A DNA stretch of 64,000 nt, taken from NCBI GenBank assembly GCA_045430305.1, contig JAILXW010000001.1, positions 868,001-932,000 of the forward strand, in the 5' to 3' direction. This DNA comes from Agarilytica sp045430305 (GTDB taxonomy: Bacteria; Pseudomonadota; Gammaproteobacteria; Pseudomonadales; Cellvibrionaceae). Each line of letters starts with the position of its first letter. Positions within the stretch are counted from its first letter, which is position 1. Of the stretch, positions 23,101 to 28,230 are shown in pieces. Position numbers and translations under genes: made by a program. The notes below the pieces were generated by a model, which worked only from the letters and a program-made list of their open reading frames with translations, had not been told where the DNA came from and ran no database searches.

Positions 23101-24374
23101 GTGTAAGCTTCAAATGTTTGTTTAGTCTCTTCTATTTTATTCCAGTAGCCCTGAGCAACGTGGCTACCGCACATCCAAATTTCACCCACTTCACCTTCTG
23201 GCAAGCACACTTTGGTTTCAGGGTGAACAATAATAATTTCGCAATCACCACTCGGCACTCCATTACCTGTAATGGTTTTCGCATTCCATGGGTTTTGCGT
23301 GGGAACAATTTTGTGCTGCTCCATCGCCTCAGGCAACACGTTAAGAAAATGGTTTCGTACTGCGCCCGTTGCATATACAGTGCATTCGGCCATACCATAG
23401 GTTGGTGTAAATACATCTTCTCGCACACCGAGAGATTTGAAACTATTTACGAAGCGTCGAATCGTATGAAAATTTACTGGCTCTGCACCAGTGGATATCT
23501 GCCGTAAAGAGCTAAGATCTATACCTTCGCGTTTTTCGAGAGGTATTTCGTTGACGCATAATTCATACGCAAAGTTTGGTCCTCCGGTCTCTGTTACACC
23601 ATAATCGGAAATCACTTGCAGCCAGCGGCGAGGATTTTTTAAGAAGGACGCCGGGGACATGACCACAACCGGAAAGCCGAGGTAAATTGGTGCCAATAAT
23701 CCGCCAATCAGACCCATGTCATGAAAAAGTGGCAGCCAACTACAACTAATTGTAGTTTCGTCATATCCGCAACCATGACAAATCATAGAGAGGTTTGACA
23801 TTGTATTCTTATGGCTAACCATCACCCCTTTAGGGTTACCGGTTGAACCAGAGGTATACTGCAAAAAAATAATATCGTTTGAATCGACTTTAGGTTGCTG
23901 CCAGTCTTTAGCTAAATTTGATGCTATCTCATCAACACGGATACATGGTCGCGTCTTTAATAATTCATGGCTCGTGAAAACTTCGCCTGACACTCGATAA
24001 ATAACCGACGAGGTCAACAGCACTTTGGCATCAGAATCGACAATGATCGATTCAACACGATCAAGGTTTCGATTTCGCTTTGGTGGATACGCCGGAACTG
24101 CGATCACCCCGGCAAATACACATGCTATAAACGCTTCAACAAACTCTAATCCAGAATTAAACATCATTAGCGCGCGATCGCCGGGTTCACAATGATTTTT
24201 TAATTCAACTGCAATCGCCTTAGCCCGTGTAATTAAGGTCGCATAGGTAAGTATCTGTGGATCGCTGCCATCGTCTGGTAGGTAGGTAATAACTTCAAGC
24301 TGAGGGTGGGTTTCGAAATGAAGCAGTAAGAGATCAAGAAAGTTTTTCTGCTTTTCGACTGTTTGCAGTTGCAT
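8136..24374 (-). CDS. Lipopeptide NRPS: FAAL-ACP-(C-A-PCP)-(C-A-MT-PCP)-(C-A-PCP)-(C-A-PCP)
   Basis: A 5412-residue starter protein. It opens with a fatty acyl-AMP ligase (about 1-590; YTSGSTGNPKG near 172, FAAL-like YPPKRNRN segment), which activates a free fatty acid and loads the adjacent carrier (GVSS near 655). Four elongation modules follow. Condensation motifs HHIASDG or HHIISDG lie near 857, 1926, 3406 and 4470; A3 motifs near 1332, 2400, 3881 and 4946; carrier serines near 1725, 3205, 4265 and 5332. The second A domain is interrupted by an N-methyltransferase (about 2700-3090; SAM motif LEIGCGTG near 2779). My reading of the specificity residues: modules 1 and 2 both DFWNIGMVHK, the classical threonine code; module 3 DAFLVGAVIK and module 4 DALVFGCVIK, hydrophobic but unassigned. 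No epimerase domain is visible. The C-terminus is a basic tail. ATG 24374 is chosen because it begins a full FAAL; its ribosome binding site is weak. Confidence 0.96.
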   Translation of the reverse strand: MQLQTVEKQKNFLDLLLLHFETHPQLEVITYLPDDGSDPQILTYATLITRAKAIAVELKNHCEPGDRALMMFNSGLEFVEAFIACVFAGVIAVPAYPPKRNRNLDRVESIIVDSDAKVLLTSSVIYRVSGEVFTSHELLKTRPCIRVDEIASNLAKDWQQPKVDSNDIIFLQYTSGSTGNPKGVMVSHKNTMSNLSMICHGCGYDETTISCSWLPLFHDMGLIGGLLAPIYLGFPVVVMSPASFLKNPRRWLQVISDYGVTETGGPNFAYELCVNEIPLEKREGIDLSSLRQISTGAEPVNFHTIRRFVNSFKSLGVREDVFTPTYGMAECTVYATGAVRNHFLNVLPEAMEQHKIVPTQNPWNAKTITGNGVPSGDCEIIIVHPETKVCLPEGEVGEIWMCGSHVAQGYWNKIEETKQTFEAYTSDTREGPYLRTGDLGALLDKQLFITGRHKDLIIIRGSNYYPQDFEGLIERIAEYSDAALPPFDPSCAAAFNVNVADEERLILVVELNRHYFRDVKRARDKGVDGSLPPLKVAEEITKVVAEQYELSVDDIVFIKTGTLPKTSSGKVQRRKAKALYLDGALDIVWSKLNKLDTQFDSNNGERDKTQVNPQDNDNSKKRGVQELTEKSELPIWIQRYLSSQLQIDKNAIDSDTNFFQLGVSSVVLMRLTGELEEKLKLNLSNSFLWEYPTLSELVGALEALKASTVSPSQKIQPCEIDTHYKLSSSQKRLWFLDKLEGPSATYNLSETLKLGGPLKIEVLEDSFNKIVSRHASLRTVYKEIEGEPVQTLVSTARFSINEIDLRDKSFDSEKKKFDQVSESVSQFSNLTFDLSSDLMLRAQVILVSDSESYLTITMHHIASDGWSIGVFAQELSHLYRALLNGKLHNLDTLVVQYKDYAGWQNDRLEKGEFSNQLSYWKENLVGLPPLLELPTDKVRPRKQSFSGANIYGNLPKDLVDRLNAVARENSCSLFTLLMTAYQILLFKYSRQNEFAVGTPVANRTHNETENLIGFFVNNLTLRAEVEEAMTCDVLALNVAHTFKDAYQNQDIPFDQVVEAVNPERNLSFSPIFQVGFALQSTALNALELEGLEVEWQPRKANTSKFDLHLACWEDSQGATLDLEYSTDIFEKHTVERMLEHYQRVLEQLAEKFGQKVGEICFTAEAEVNLLLTASEIETKFDKQDTLVSRFFDQAKQSSKDVAIRYCDNEVTYETLDNDSNRLAHHLRKLGVKANSLVGLSVERNENIVLGILAILKAGGAYVPIDPANPRERISFILQDSSIDIVLTERAVIESLSFGETKKLLLDALESEVGQISDEALDSVNTAEDLAYIIYTSGSTGKPKGVQVTHKNVLRLFDATDQWFQFDASDTWALFHSYAFDFSVWEIWGALLNGGRVVVVPKETARSPDEFLKLVIDEKVTVLNQTPSAFYQFIKADESNQASITNLRYVIFGGEALNLQSLMPWVERHGDKSPQLINMYGITETTVHVTYRPITRVDIENNLGSVIGKPIPDLSLYILDDNQNLLPVGIPGEICVGGAGVARGYLNRDELTAERFIDNPFKSGETLYRSGDLARRQKNGDLEYIGRIDNQVKIRGFRIELGEMESAILNQENVRDVVVLVRNSNENEQNVVAYVVPEDKNFHAFGQELRKSLRALLPEHMVPAGIVLVDVMPLTANGKVDRETLLKLEFQRDTLSSEFVAPSSEMEQALADIWKDVIQIKKVGAYDNFFELGGHSLLATQVVSRINEAFSADLQVRLVFEYPILSEFAKQLESLIKTHSEEHQIIEKISERDGLPVSFAQQRLWFLDQLEGPSATYNMSKSLDVKGAIDIKVLNQSFLKLVQRHESLRTVFVEEHNQPIQRILDVTDFDLDVIDLRSYKETDPLKTESHVVEKTQEEASRPFDLTADLMLRGQLLLVEDEHAVLTITMHHIASDGWSLAVFVRELAEEYECIANRSGNTLNALPVHYGEFSSWQRQWMEGERCAAELDYWREELSGLPPLLQLPTDKPRPKVQSFRGKNLLYELPLHLMQDIRALASRYEVSPFMVTVSAYYIMLAKYSGQSDIAIGSPIANRTRKEIENLIGFFVNTLTLRAEVNAEDKVEDFIRQIKQVTLGAYSNQAVPFEYIVDDINPERDLAYSPLFQVVFAFQNVPQEKLGLSGLELIERPRHVSTAKFDLNLAFWETENGAVLDFEYSTDLYEENSIQAMLERYRHVLEQIVENPKQEIGSISFIDEESEKQLVHECAAKSQVDVTQTLVDRFLVNVHSHRDTVALSCGTKNLSYQELNYISNQLAHRLIELGVQRGSLVGLSVERNQNIVVGILAILKAGGAYVPIDPSYPQDRIQYVLEDAAIDVLLTESIVLDQLPKTGVKHVLLDAEPLEAFSRSEPDVPRDINDLAYIIYTSGSTGKPKGVQITHANVVRLFDATNTWFGFDENDTWTLFHSYAFDFSVWEIWGALFYGGRVVVVPKEISRSPEEFHRLLSEEKITVLNQTPSAFYQLIQSDEKYSERKLELRYVIFGGEALNLQALKPWFDRYGDETPKLINMYGITETTVHVTYRVILRRDVENNLGSVIGVPIPDLSLYLMDAKQKLLPVGIPGEMYVGGGGVALGYLNREELTAERFIDNPYSLGEKLYRSGDLARRLVNGDLEYLGRIDSQVKVRGFRIELGEIESEIQKHAQVRDAVVLVREDKSGDKRLVSYVVYKVLTESSKEVDQDQVDDWSDIFQGTYDEITEEQDPRFNFVGWNSSYTNERIPDSEMIFWADETVDRIATLKPKNVLEIGCGTGLMLFRLADHFYSYKGSDFSRGPIEHIRKKLHRLEKKSENVELFHREATDFSNWDGDQFDVVVLNSIAQYFPSVEYLYEVIEKSIQHIKPGGAMFIGDNRNLSLIEHFYDSIEFFSSHSETPTNQVQYGSKQRLLQEKELLLEPEFFLSLKQHIPEIEHVQVMPKLGDYVNELSKFRFDAVLHIRGGENEKAERSFTNTQWMKWSASEEFKSDLETCLLDAGSVVAVSAIPNYRLQNDTHLHQILRDRNPPENAGQIKAQIEKSQPSLPVIREWLELADKYSCVLELSWLNSREGEYHIAFKPQQYAACFIDYPASLNSDDWHSYANNPYHAQVVRTLVPELRKQLKQALPEHMMPSAFVLLEKMPLTPNGKVDRRKLPESELLRLNISEVFIAPRNEHERMLADIWCDVLGMEQVGVKDNFFELGGHSLLATQVMSRIRDAFQVELSVRELFDAPTIETLSARVVNCEADSGQFVLPPIEVAAKPEFTPVSYAQQRLWFLEQFEPGNTAYNMTFAERFHGAVDEVSLRECFLRLAQRHEVFRTQFIEKNGEPYQQVIDLEQWQLPIVDLSEEGGDKQFHSLERVIQEELHNPFDLGAAPLLRTTLVKLSSDTCVFIGNMHHIISDGWSIGVFASEFARIYNALIDNRPNPLAPLKIQYRDFTLWQRSWLKEDELQRQIDFWKSQLNDVPTLVLPTDRPRPKIQSFNGAYYYFKLDKEITEQAKRFCQQHNVSLFMELLAVFELLIHRYSDQTDFCVGTPIANRTHEDLESLIGFFVNTLALRADFSDDPDFITLIERVREATLGAYSHQDLPFERMVDEIDVSRNLSYSPLFQVSFILQNAPPVNFDLNGITTESANLDHSTSKFDLTMEFMADSPELAGRVEYNTDLFDVNSIEVFVERFQRILRQLIKNPSVRSSEVYLHGEGEAKGIVSRGLTDEYSQDQELNINTVFDLCVCDYAEHLAVSEGDSSLTYTELDKAANKLANYLVSLGVKKEDRVGLALTRSSKYITSVFAVLKLGASYVPLDENSPEQRIAYIVKDAALKCVLTTPAFSKKVNIEASSLIDLDLVHEKILEQNEEYYSPECSGETEAYLMYTSGSTGQPKGVQVPHRGIVRLVKHCNYLELDQHVVGLLLAATGFDASTFEIYTCILNGGRICVMPPGLASYQDIAETIAREQVNLALLPTGLFSGLVSESPGYLQGLKQLVVGGDVLTKAVAKKALDHLPDTTLINAYGPTENTVITTTHAVSRESLALSSIPIGKAIQATHVFVLDKNLKPVPENIAGELYTSGLGLAVGYLNSPDQTEESFLENPFSTTEVDKLLYRTGDRAMWSSEGELIFLGRSDQQVKIRGFRIEIGEIESAILAQDNVHNVAVIVQKGANDINQLVAYIHPENSETFDEAELKLSLAQTVPSYMMPAFYPLVDMIPLNKSGKVDKKALPRVDVFNVASEYIAPEGELENKIAAIWAEVLHVDQVGREENFFDLGGHSLLATQAVSRVRDKLETDLSVKDIFESPTIAQLAKKVEENISGNKESKLPPITAYEKPEADLAVPASFAQRRLWFVEQFDQGNVTYNMPMILRLTGKVEPERVKLAILHIVQRHKVLRTQFIEKDGEPYQDVITLDEWSLPLIDISDLAKNKQDEKIKEIVEKDLKTPFDLEQAPLFRTTLIKLASGSFVFVGNMHHIISDGWSMGVFQREFIDLYGAYLQNSEAVLPELAIQYQDFTLWQNAWLSEGGADEQLQYWKSKLDAVSILELQTDKPRPAVQTFNGEFYHFDIPEALVTSIRHQSQEQGVSLFMALLSVFQILMQKCSAQDDFCVGSPIANRNHQGLESLIGFFINTLALRADLSGAPTYTELLARVKETTLAAYDNQDVPFEKVLDELNLSRSVDRAPLFQVMFLLQNLPQLKDELPGFISEALEIEHKVAKFDFTLEFFQGENTLKGRFEYNTDLFSEKTIESFANFYTHLLEQVVANPDLAIDQYALLSQQQVRDLAISTSGTFDVKNTPTCVHQRFEVMANTYPDHTAVGDNAQTLSYLELNEKANRLAHLLREHGVEVGDYVGISIDRSVETILAMLATLKSGATYMPIDSSYPRARIDYMLNDSQPKVLLVSGLEESVSDEGDGSTVLIDIAKAQDTLARQPNNNLILEVDPAQAAYLMYTSGSTGKPKGVLLPHQAIVHLVCDTDYTEFKHSSRGLLQAALGFDASTLEIYSMILNGGFLHIAPPGLVSLETLEQVIASNNLNSIVLSTAIFHTAAVECPKIFENVEQIFIGGDVLSPSHVNKVLDHCPGVAIYNCYGPTENAVITTTNRLTEKLPENKALSIGKPIYGTQVYVLDAANQMVPKGLPGELCTSGRGLALGYLNKDDQTSKVFIDHPLAQSSGAKLYRTGDKVRWLDDGSLEFLGRIDTQVKIRGFRIELGEIENTILQHTLVKEAAAIVRDDVTGEKSLVAYLVPENVVNTDGDAYLDDVKSFLVGNLPAHMVPNFFVVMKQLPYTTNGKLDRKALPLPQRASKAYQAPINESEKKIAAVWESLLSIEKVGRNENLFEIGASSIMMVQAHRRIQVFAPNLQVVDLFQYPTVHMLARFIDNDGEQGKAQLDAAQQRAKKRAGSNTRRARQNRRTR

Positions 24375-24403
24375 ACGCTAACCTAATTTTCGTTTTCCGA
24401 CGA

Positions 24404-24420
24404 AGCTAGAGAATCTAGCT
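24404..24420 (-). promoter_or_regulatory. Perfect 7-bp inverted repeat in the NRPS leader
   Basis: AGCTAGA and TCTAGCT are separated by three bases, about 30 bases before the NRPS start codon. In the leader RNA this would form a small hairpin just upstream of the ribosome binding region; as DNA it could be an operator. The palindrome is seen directly; any role is inferred. Confidence 0.4.
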
Positions 24421-24718
24421 TAAATTTTCCGTTATGAGGTGGTATCTCGCAGCACCCGAAACATGACACCGGATTCATGCATTGTCTATCTACACCACAT
24501 ATTAATCAAAGTATTTATTTGAAAATTTACACCTCTAAGGAATTAAACCTCTGCTTCCTTCGAGCTGCTTAAGCGATATCGCACCATTCCAACTAAGTCG
24601 ACACACTTTTCCAGATACTCAACAAATATCTGCCAGCGCCACACTACGGAAAGTGAACGCATTAAGTATAGGATTGAAAAGAATGAACTCTAGGAAAAAC
24701 TTACAATGTAGAGGGTTT

Positions 24719-24745
24719 ATTTTGATGCTAGTGCAGCATCAAAAT
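24719..24745. repeat. Perfect 11-bp inverted repeat behind the rpsA terminator
   Basis: ATTTTGATGCT and AGCATCAAAAT flank a 5-base spacer. It lies about 20 bases past the rpsA terminator and about 345 bases before the NRPS start. It has no clear T-run on either strand, so it is not a standard terminator. It may be a regulator binding site for the cluster or a back-up terminator. Its symmetry and length make chance unlikely, but the function is not known. Confidence 0.6.
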
Positions 24746-24764
24746 GGAAAACAGAAAGCCTAGA

Positions 24765-24793
24765 CAAAAAAAACGGCCCTTTCGGACCGTTTT
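24765..24793 (-). terminator. Rho-independent terminator of rpsA
   Basis: On the minus strand the RNA forms a 9-bp stem (AAACGGTCC with GGGCCGTTT, one G-U pair) closed by a GAAA tetraloop and followed by a run of Ts. It lies 25 bases past the rpsA stop codon. Confidence 0.9.
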
Positions 24794-24817
24794 ATGTTTT
24801 TAGCGAAGCCAGAATTC

Positions 24818-26500
24818 TTATTTATCTTGGCTTTCGATTTGCGCTTTAATGAGGTCACCAATGGTTGCAGGCTGTGACGCTTCTGCAGATTTTTGGCTGT
24901 GCTCTTTAACGGCTTCTTTTTCGTCAGCAATGTCTTTCGACTTGATGCTCAACAAGATAGTGCGGTTTTTACGATCAACATTCGTGATCTTCGCTTCTAC
25001 TTCGTCGCCTTCTTTAAGGGCGTTACGTGCATCTTCTACTTTATCGCGGCTGATTTCAGAGGCTTTCAAAGTGGCTTCTACGTCTTCGGCTAATGTGATT
25101 GTCGCTTCTTTAGCATCTACTTCTTTCACAATACCTTTGATGATGGTGCCTTTGTCGTTTTCAGTGATGTAAGCCGTGAATGGATCGGTATCCAACTGCT
25201 TAACACCTAGAGAAATACGCTCGCGCTCTGGGTCGATAGCCAACACAACGGTTTCAATCTCGTCGCCTTTCTTGAATCGACGAACGGCTTCTTCGCCTGG
25301 TTCGTTCCAAGAGATGTCAGACAAGTGAACAAGACCGTCGATGCCTCCGTCCAAACCGATGAAGATACCGAAATCGGTGATCGACTTGATTTTGCCAGAG
25401 ATTTTGTCGCCTTTGTCGAAGCGTGATGAGAAAGCATCCCATGGGTTTTCTTGACACTGCTTGATACCCAAAGAAATACGACGACGCTCTTCGTCGATGT
25501 CGAGAATCATCACTTCCACTTCATCACCAAGGTTTACAACCTTAGATGGGTGGATGTTTTTGTTAGTCCAGTCCATTTCTGAAACGTGAACAAGACCTTC
25601 AACGCCCTCTTCGATCTCAGCGAAACAACCGTAATCTGTAAGATTGGTGATTTTCGCCTTAACTTTAGCGCCTTCTGGGTAGCGCGCTGTGATTTGCGCC
25701 CAAGGGTCTTCACCCAATTGCTTCAAGCCAAGCGATACGCGATTGCGCTCGCGATCGAACTTAAGCACTTTAACGTCGATTTCGTCACCAACATTAAGGA
25801 TTTCGCTTGGGTGCTTGATGCGCTTCCAAGCCATGTCAGTAATGTGAAGAAGACCGTCAACACCGCCAAGGTCGATGAACGAACCGTAGTCAGTAAGATT
25901 CTTAACCACACCCTTAACAGACATGCCTTCTTGCAGGTTAGCGAGCAACTCTTCACGCTCTTCTGAGTTCGCTTGCTCCATAACTGCACGACGAGAAACA
26001 ACAACGTTGTTGCGCTTCTGATCAAGCTTGATCACTTTAAATTCAAGCTCTTTGCCTTCTAGGTGATTCGTTTCACGTACCGGACGAACATCTACCAATG
26101 AACCAGGCAAGAATGCACGGATACCTGCAACGTCGACTGTAAAGCCACCTTTAACCTTACCGTTGATAACACCCATAATGACTTCTTCTTTGTCATGGGC
26201 TGCTTCAAGCACTTTCCAAGATTCTGCACGCTTCGCTTTTTCGCGCGATAGTCGTGTTTCACCGAAACCGTCTTCTACAGTTTCGAGGGCAACTTGCACT
26301 TCGTCGCCAATACTAAGGTTCAATTCACCTTTTTCGTTTAGGAATTGAACTGCTGGGATAACACCTTCTGATTTGAGGCCTGCGTGTACAGTAACCCAGT
26401 CTTGATCGATATCGATCACAACACCAGTCACGATGGTGCCGGGCTTCATATCGATCGTCTGTAAACTTTCTTCAAAGAGTTCTGCGAATGATTCGCTCAT
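24818..26500 (-). CDS. rpsA: 30S ribosomal protein S1
   Basis: Ribosomal protein S1, 560 residues, the usual length. It binds mRNA leaders and helps the 30S subunit start translation. The protein consists of six S1/OB-fold repeats with the recurring pattern VKNLTDYGSFIDL, GLLHITDM, VLKFDRERNRVSLGLKQ. A frame extends upstream to 26548, but the start at 26500 (MSESFAELFEESL) matches the conserved S1 N-terminus and is preceded by AAAGG at a proper distance. In most gammaproteobacteria cmk lies directly upstream and ihfB downstream. Here lapB lies upstream and an NRPS cluster downstream, so the context is unusual. Its expression is probably controlled through its own leader, as in E. coli; hairpins in that leader are listed separately. 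Confidence 0.98.
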   Translation of the reverse strand: MSESFAELFEESLQTIDMKPGTIVTGVVIDIDQDWVTVHAGLKSEGVIPAVQFLNEKGELNLSIGDEVQVALETVEDGFGETRLSREKAKRAESWKVLEAAHDKEEVIMGVINGKVKGGFTVDVAGIRAFLPGSLVDVRPVRETNHLEGKELEFKVIKLDQKRNNVVVSRRAVMEQANSEEREELLANLQEGMSVKGVVKNLTDYGSFIDLGGVDGLLHITDMAWKRIKHPSEILNVGDEIDVKVLKFDRERNRVSLGLKQLGEDPWAQITARYPEGAKVKAKITNLTDYGCFAEIEEGVEGLVHVSEMDWTNKNIHPSKVVNLGDEVEVMILDIDEERRRISLGIKQCQENPWDAFSSRFDKGDKISGKIKSITDFGIFIGLDGGIDGLVHLSDISWNEPGEEAVRRFKKGDEIETVVLAIDPERERISLGVKQLDTDPFTAYITENDKGTIIKGIVKEVDAKEATITLAEDVEATLKASEISRDKVEDARNALKEGDEVEAKITNVDRKNRTILLSIKSKDIADEKEAVKEHSQKSAEASQPATIGDLIKAQIESQDK

Positions 26501-26552
26501 GAATATACCTTTTAAGACCGGAACTCGAATGAGTGCCGATTTTCTCACCGCG

Positions 26553-26603
26553 TTACCAGTACACGGTTCAGTTAATAATGAACCCCCAGGGCGTTTACTG
26601 GTA
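26553..26603 (-). promoter_or_regulatory. Nested inverted repeats in the rpsA leader
   Basis: TACCAGTA (26554-26561) and TACTGGTA (26596-26603) form an outer stem. Inside it GGTTCA (26565-26570) and TGAACC (26579-26584) form a second hairpin with an 8-base loop. They lie 55-105 bases upstream of the rpsA start codon. E. coli rpsA has a structured leader used for autoregulation by S1; that this structure serves the same role is inference. Confidence 0.45.
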
Positions 26604-26722
26604 CGACCAAAGAGGTAGATTTAAGTGCTAAGTGCTTGATATGTCTGACGTTATGGTCAAAACCATTCAAGCAGGTATAGCGTGGCGCGCGAGAGTAACA
26701 GGAACGGGACTTAAAAGCAAGA

Positions 26723-27886
26723 CTAGCGTAGCTTGACACTCTCCCAAACCTTACAGCTCGGGCACAACCAATGTATTTCGGAACCACGGAAGCCACAGCG
26801 TTGGCATTCATAGCTTTTGTTTGTTTTCAGAAGCGACTCCAAGGGAGGCCTCAAACTATCAGCGAGGATTTTACTATCGAGCGCTTCGATACTTTTTACC
26901 ATAGCTAAGGCGGGCGCTAAATGCGGGTATTGGGGAAGATAAGGTTTGATTCGTTCAAGCGCCAAGGCAAACCCCTCTTCTGCGCTCGACACTCGAAACA
27001 AGGTTGCCAATGCATAAGCGTTTTGAGTTTTGTTCAGGTAACGGCACATACTGCGAATAAAGTCTGCTAGTAACGCAGGGTTATCGCACAGTTTTTCCAG
27101 CTCATCGATCACCTCTGACGCTAACGTATCATCCTGTGAAAAAGCATTATTTAAGGTGACGATAGCTTTTAATTTTTCACCACCCTTAATTTCCAGCTTT
27201 GCTTGAAGCAATGTCGCCCTTACACAGTTTGGGTTATACCTCAGAGCGGCCCGAATCCACTTTAAAACTTCGGTATCATCCGTTTTTTCCAAGGCCAGCT
27301 CACAAGAAAATTGCGCTTGTGCAAGCGTCCAACGATCACAAGATTCAGAGAATTTTTTTTCGGTTAGCTGATCAGCCACGTCAATGGCTTTCAACCACTC
27401 AGATGTATTTTGATACACATCGATAAGCTTTTCTAAGGCGTTGGCGCGCAACTTTATATCGACGGAGTTCTGTTCAATAATTTTTTTAAGTAAACCTTCA
27501 GCACGATCAAGCAAGCCCGATTGAATATAGTCTTGCGCCAATTCCAGCTGCACTAGATCACGTGTTTTATCTTGTAGTGTTTTAGAAAGTAGATTTTCGT
27601 GCACTCGTACAGCGCGCGCCAACTCCCCTTTTCTTCTTAGTAGACCACCTAGCGACAAGTGCACTTCTAGGGTTTGCTCATTGACATCCATATCGGCAAT
27701 AAAGCGGTCGATCACTTCGTCGGTTTCTTCGTTTAAAAGAAAGGTAAGACTTTCGAAATAGCTTTTACTATAAGAAGCGTAACGTTGGTTAACCGGCGTA
27801 TTCTTTTTTGCAAACCCAAAGCGCCCAAACGCATAACCGATGGCAAGCGCTAATAATATGAATGCAAATACGAGCGCATTCAACAT
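26723..27886 (-). CDS. lapB: Lipopolysaccharide assembly protein B (TPR protein)
   Basis: LapB (YciM), 387 residues, an inner-membrane protein that tunes LPS synthesis by steering LpxC to FtsH proteolysis. An N-terminal membrane anchor (about residues 2-20) is followed by many tetratricopeptide-like helices and a C-terminal rubredoxin-like zinc knuckle with two Cys pairs (CQRCG and CPSCK). The length is near the family norm. It starts 5 bases after the lapA stop, so lapA and lapB form an operon. It is normally followed by pyrF; here rpsA follows, and pyrF lies upstream of cmk. Confidence 0.95.
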   Translation of the reverse strand: MLNALVFAFILLALAIGYAFGRFGFAKKNTPVNQRYASYSKSYFESLTFLLNEETDEVIDRFIADMDVNEQTLEVHLSLGGLLRRKGELARAVRVHENLLSKTLQDKTRDLVQLELAQDYIQSGLLDRAEGLLKKIIEQNSVDIKLRANALEKLIDVYQNTSEWLKAIDVADQLTEKKFSESCDRWTLAQAQFSCELALEKTDDTEVLKWIRAALRYNPNCVRATLLQAKLEIKGGEKLKAIVTLNNAFSQDDTLASEVIDELEKLCDNPALLADFIRSMCRYLNKTQNAYALATLFRVSSAEEGFALALERIKPYLPQYPHLAPALAMVKSIEALDSKILADSLRPPLESLLKTNKSYECQRCGFRGSEIHWLCPSCKVWESVKLR

Positions 27887-27891
27887 GCTGA

Positions 27892-28218
27892 CTACCCTTC
27901 CGCCTTAACTTGACCGTGAGCCTGCGAATTAGAAGGGCTGTGCGTAAGCTCTTTTCGAATTTTGCGCACCTGCATGCGATGCTTACCCTCTTTCAGTAAA
28001 GAAGTAAAAAACAGCGGAATAGAACCAAAAACAAAACCAAGTACGAGCATTGCCGTCATGATTGTACCCAGCGTCCAGTCTTGATATTCGAAGCCAAAAT
28101 AACGCACTACAACCGGCGCACTATTTTCTTTCCACAACCACATACCAATAATCATGGTGAATATAAACCATGCCACAATAAGGAGACGGGCACTCCATTT
28201 AAAGAGTTTTTTTATCAT
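27892..28218 (-). CDS. lapA: Lipopolysaccharide assembly protein A
   Basis: A 108-residue inner-membrane protein of the LapA (DUF1049) family. Two membrane segments are visible (about residues 11-31 and 49-73), with a short loop between them and a basic cytoplasmic tail. It works with LapB in balancing LPS assembly. The coupling to lapB (5-base gap) supports the call despite the low sequence conservation of the family. It begins 12 bases after the cmk stop, so cmk, lapA and lapB are probably co-transcribed. Confidence 0.9.
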   Translation of the reverse strand: MIKKLFKWSARLLIVAWFIFTMIIGMWLWKENSAPVVVRYFGFEYQDWTLGTIMTAMLVLGFVFGSIPLFFTSLLKEGKHRMQVRKIRKELTHSPSNSQAHGQVKAEG

Positions 28219-28230
28219 ATGGATTTTTCT

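Larger units (their letters stand above)
24375..24764. other. Intergenic leader/promoter region of the lipopeptide cluster
   Basis: This 390-base stretch between the rpsA terminator and the large NRPS has no credible gene. It is A/T-rich and contains two perfect inverted repeats, listed separately. Because rpsA has its own terminator, the cluster promoter should lie here, on the minus strand. I see no convincing -35/-10 pair; a TATACT sits at 24665-24670 (minus strand) without a good -35. The gene usual after rpsA, ihfB, is not here. Confidence 0.6.

Noticed and set aside
24590..24640. A sigma-54 type promoter (TGGCAG...TTG) for the NRPS cluster
   Set aside because: The second element lacks the conserved GC at the right distance, so the match is not better than chance.
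26501..26548. A longer start for ribosomal protein S1
   Set aside because: The 16 additional residues are not part of the family; MSESFAELFEES at 26500 is the conserved start with AAAGG before it.
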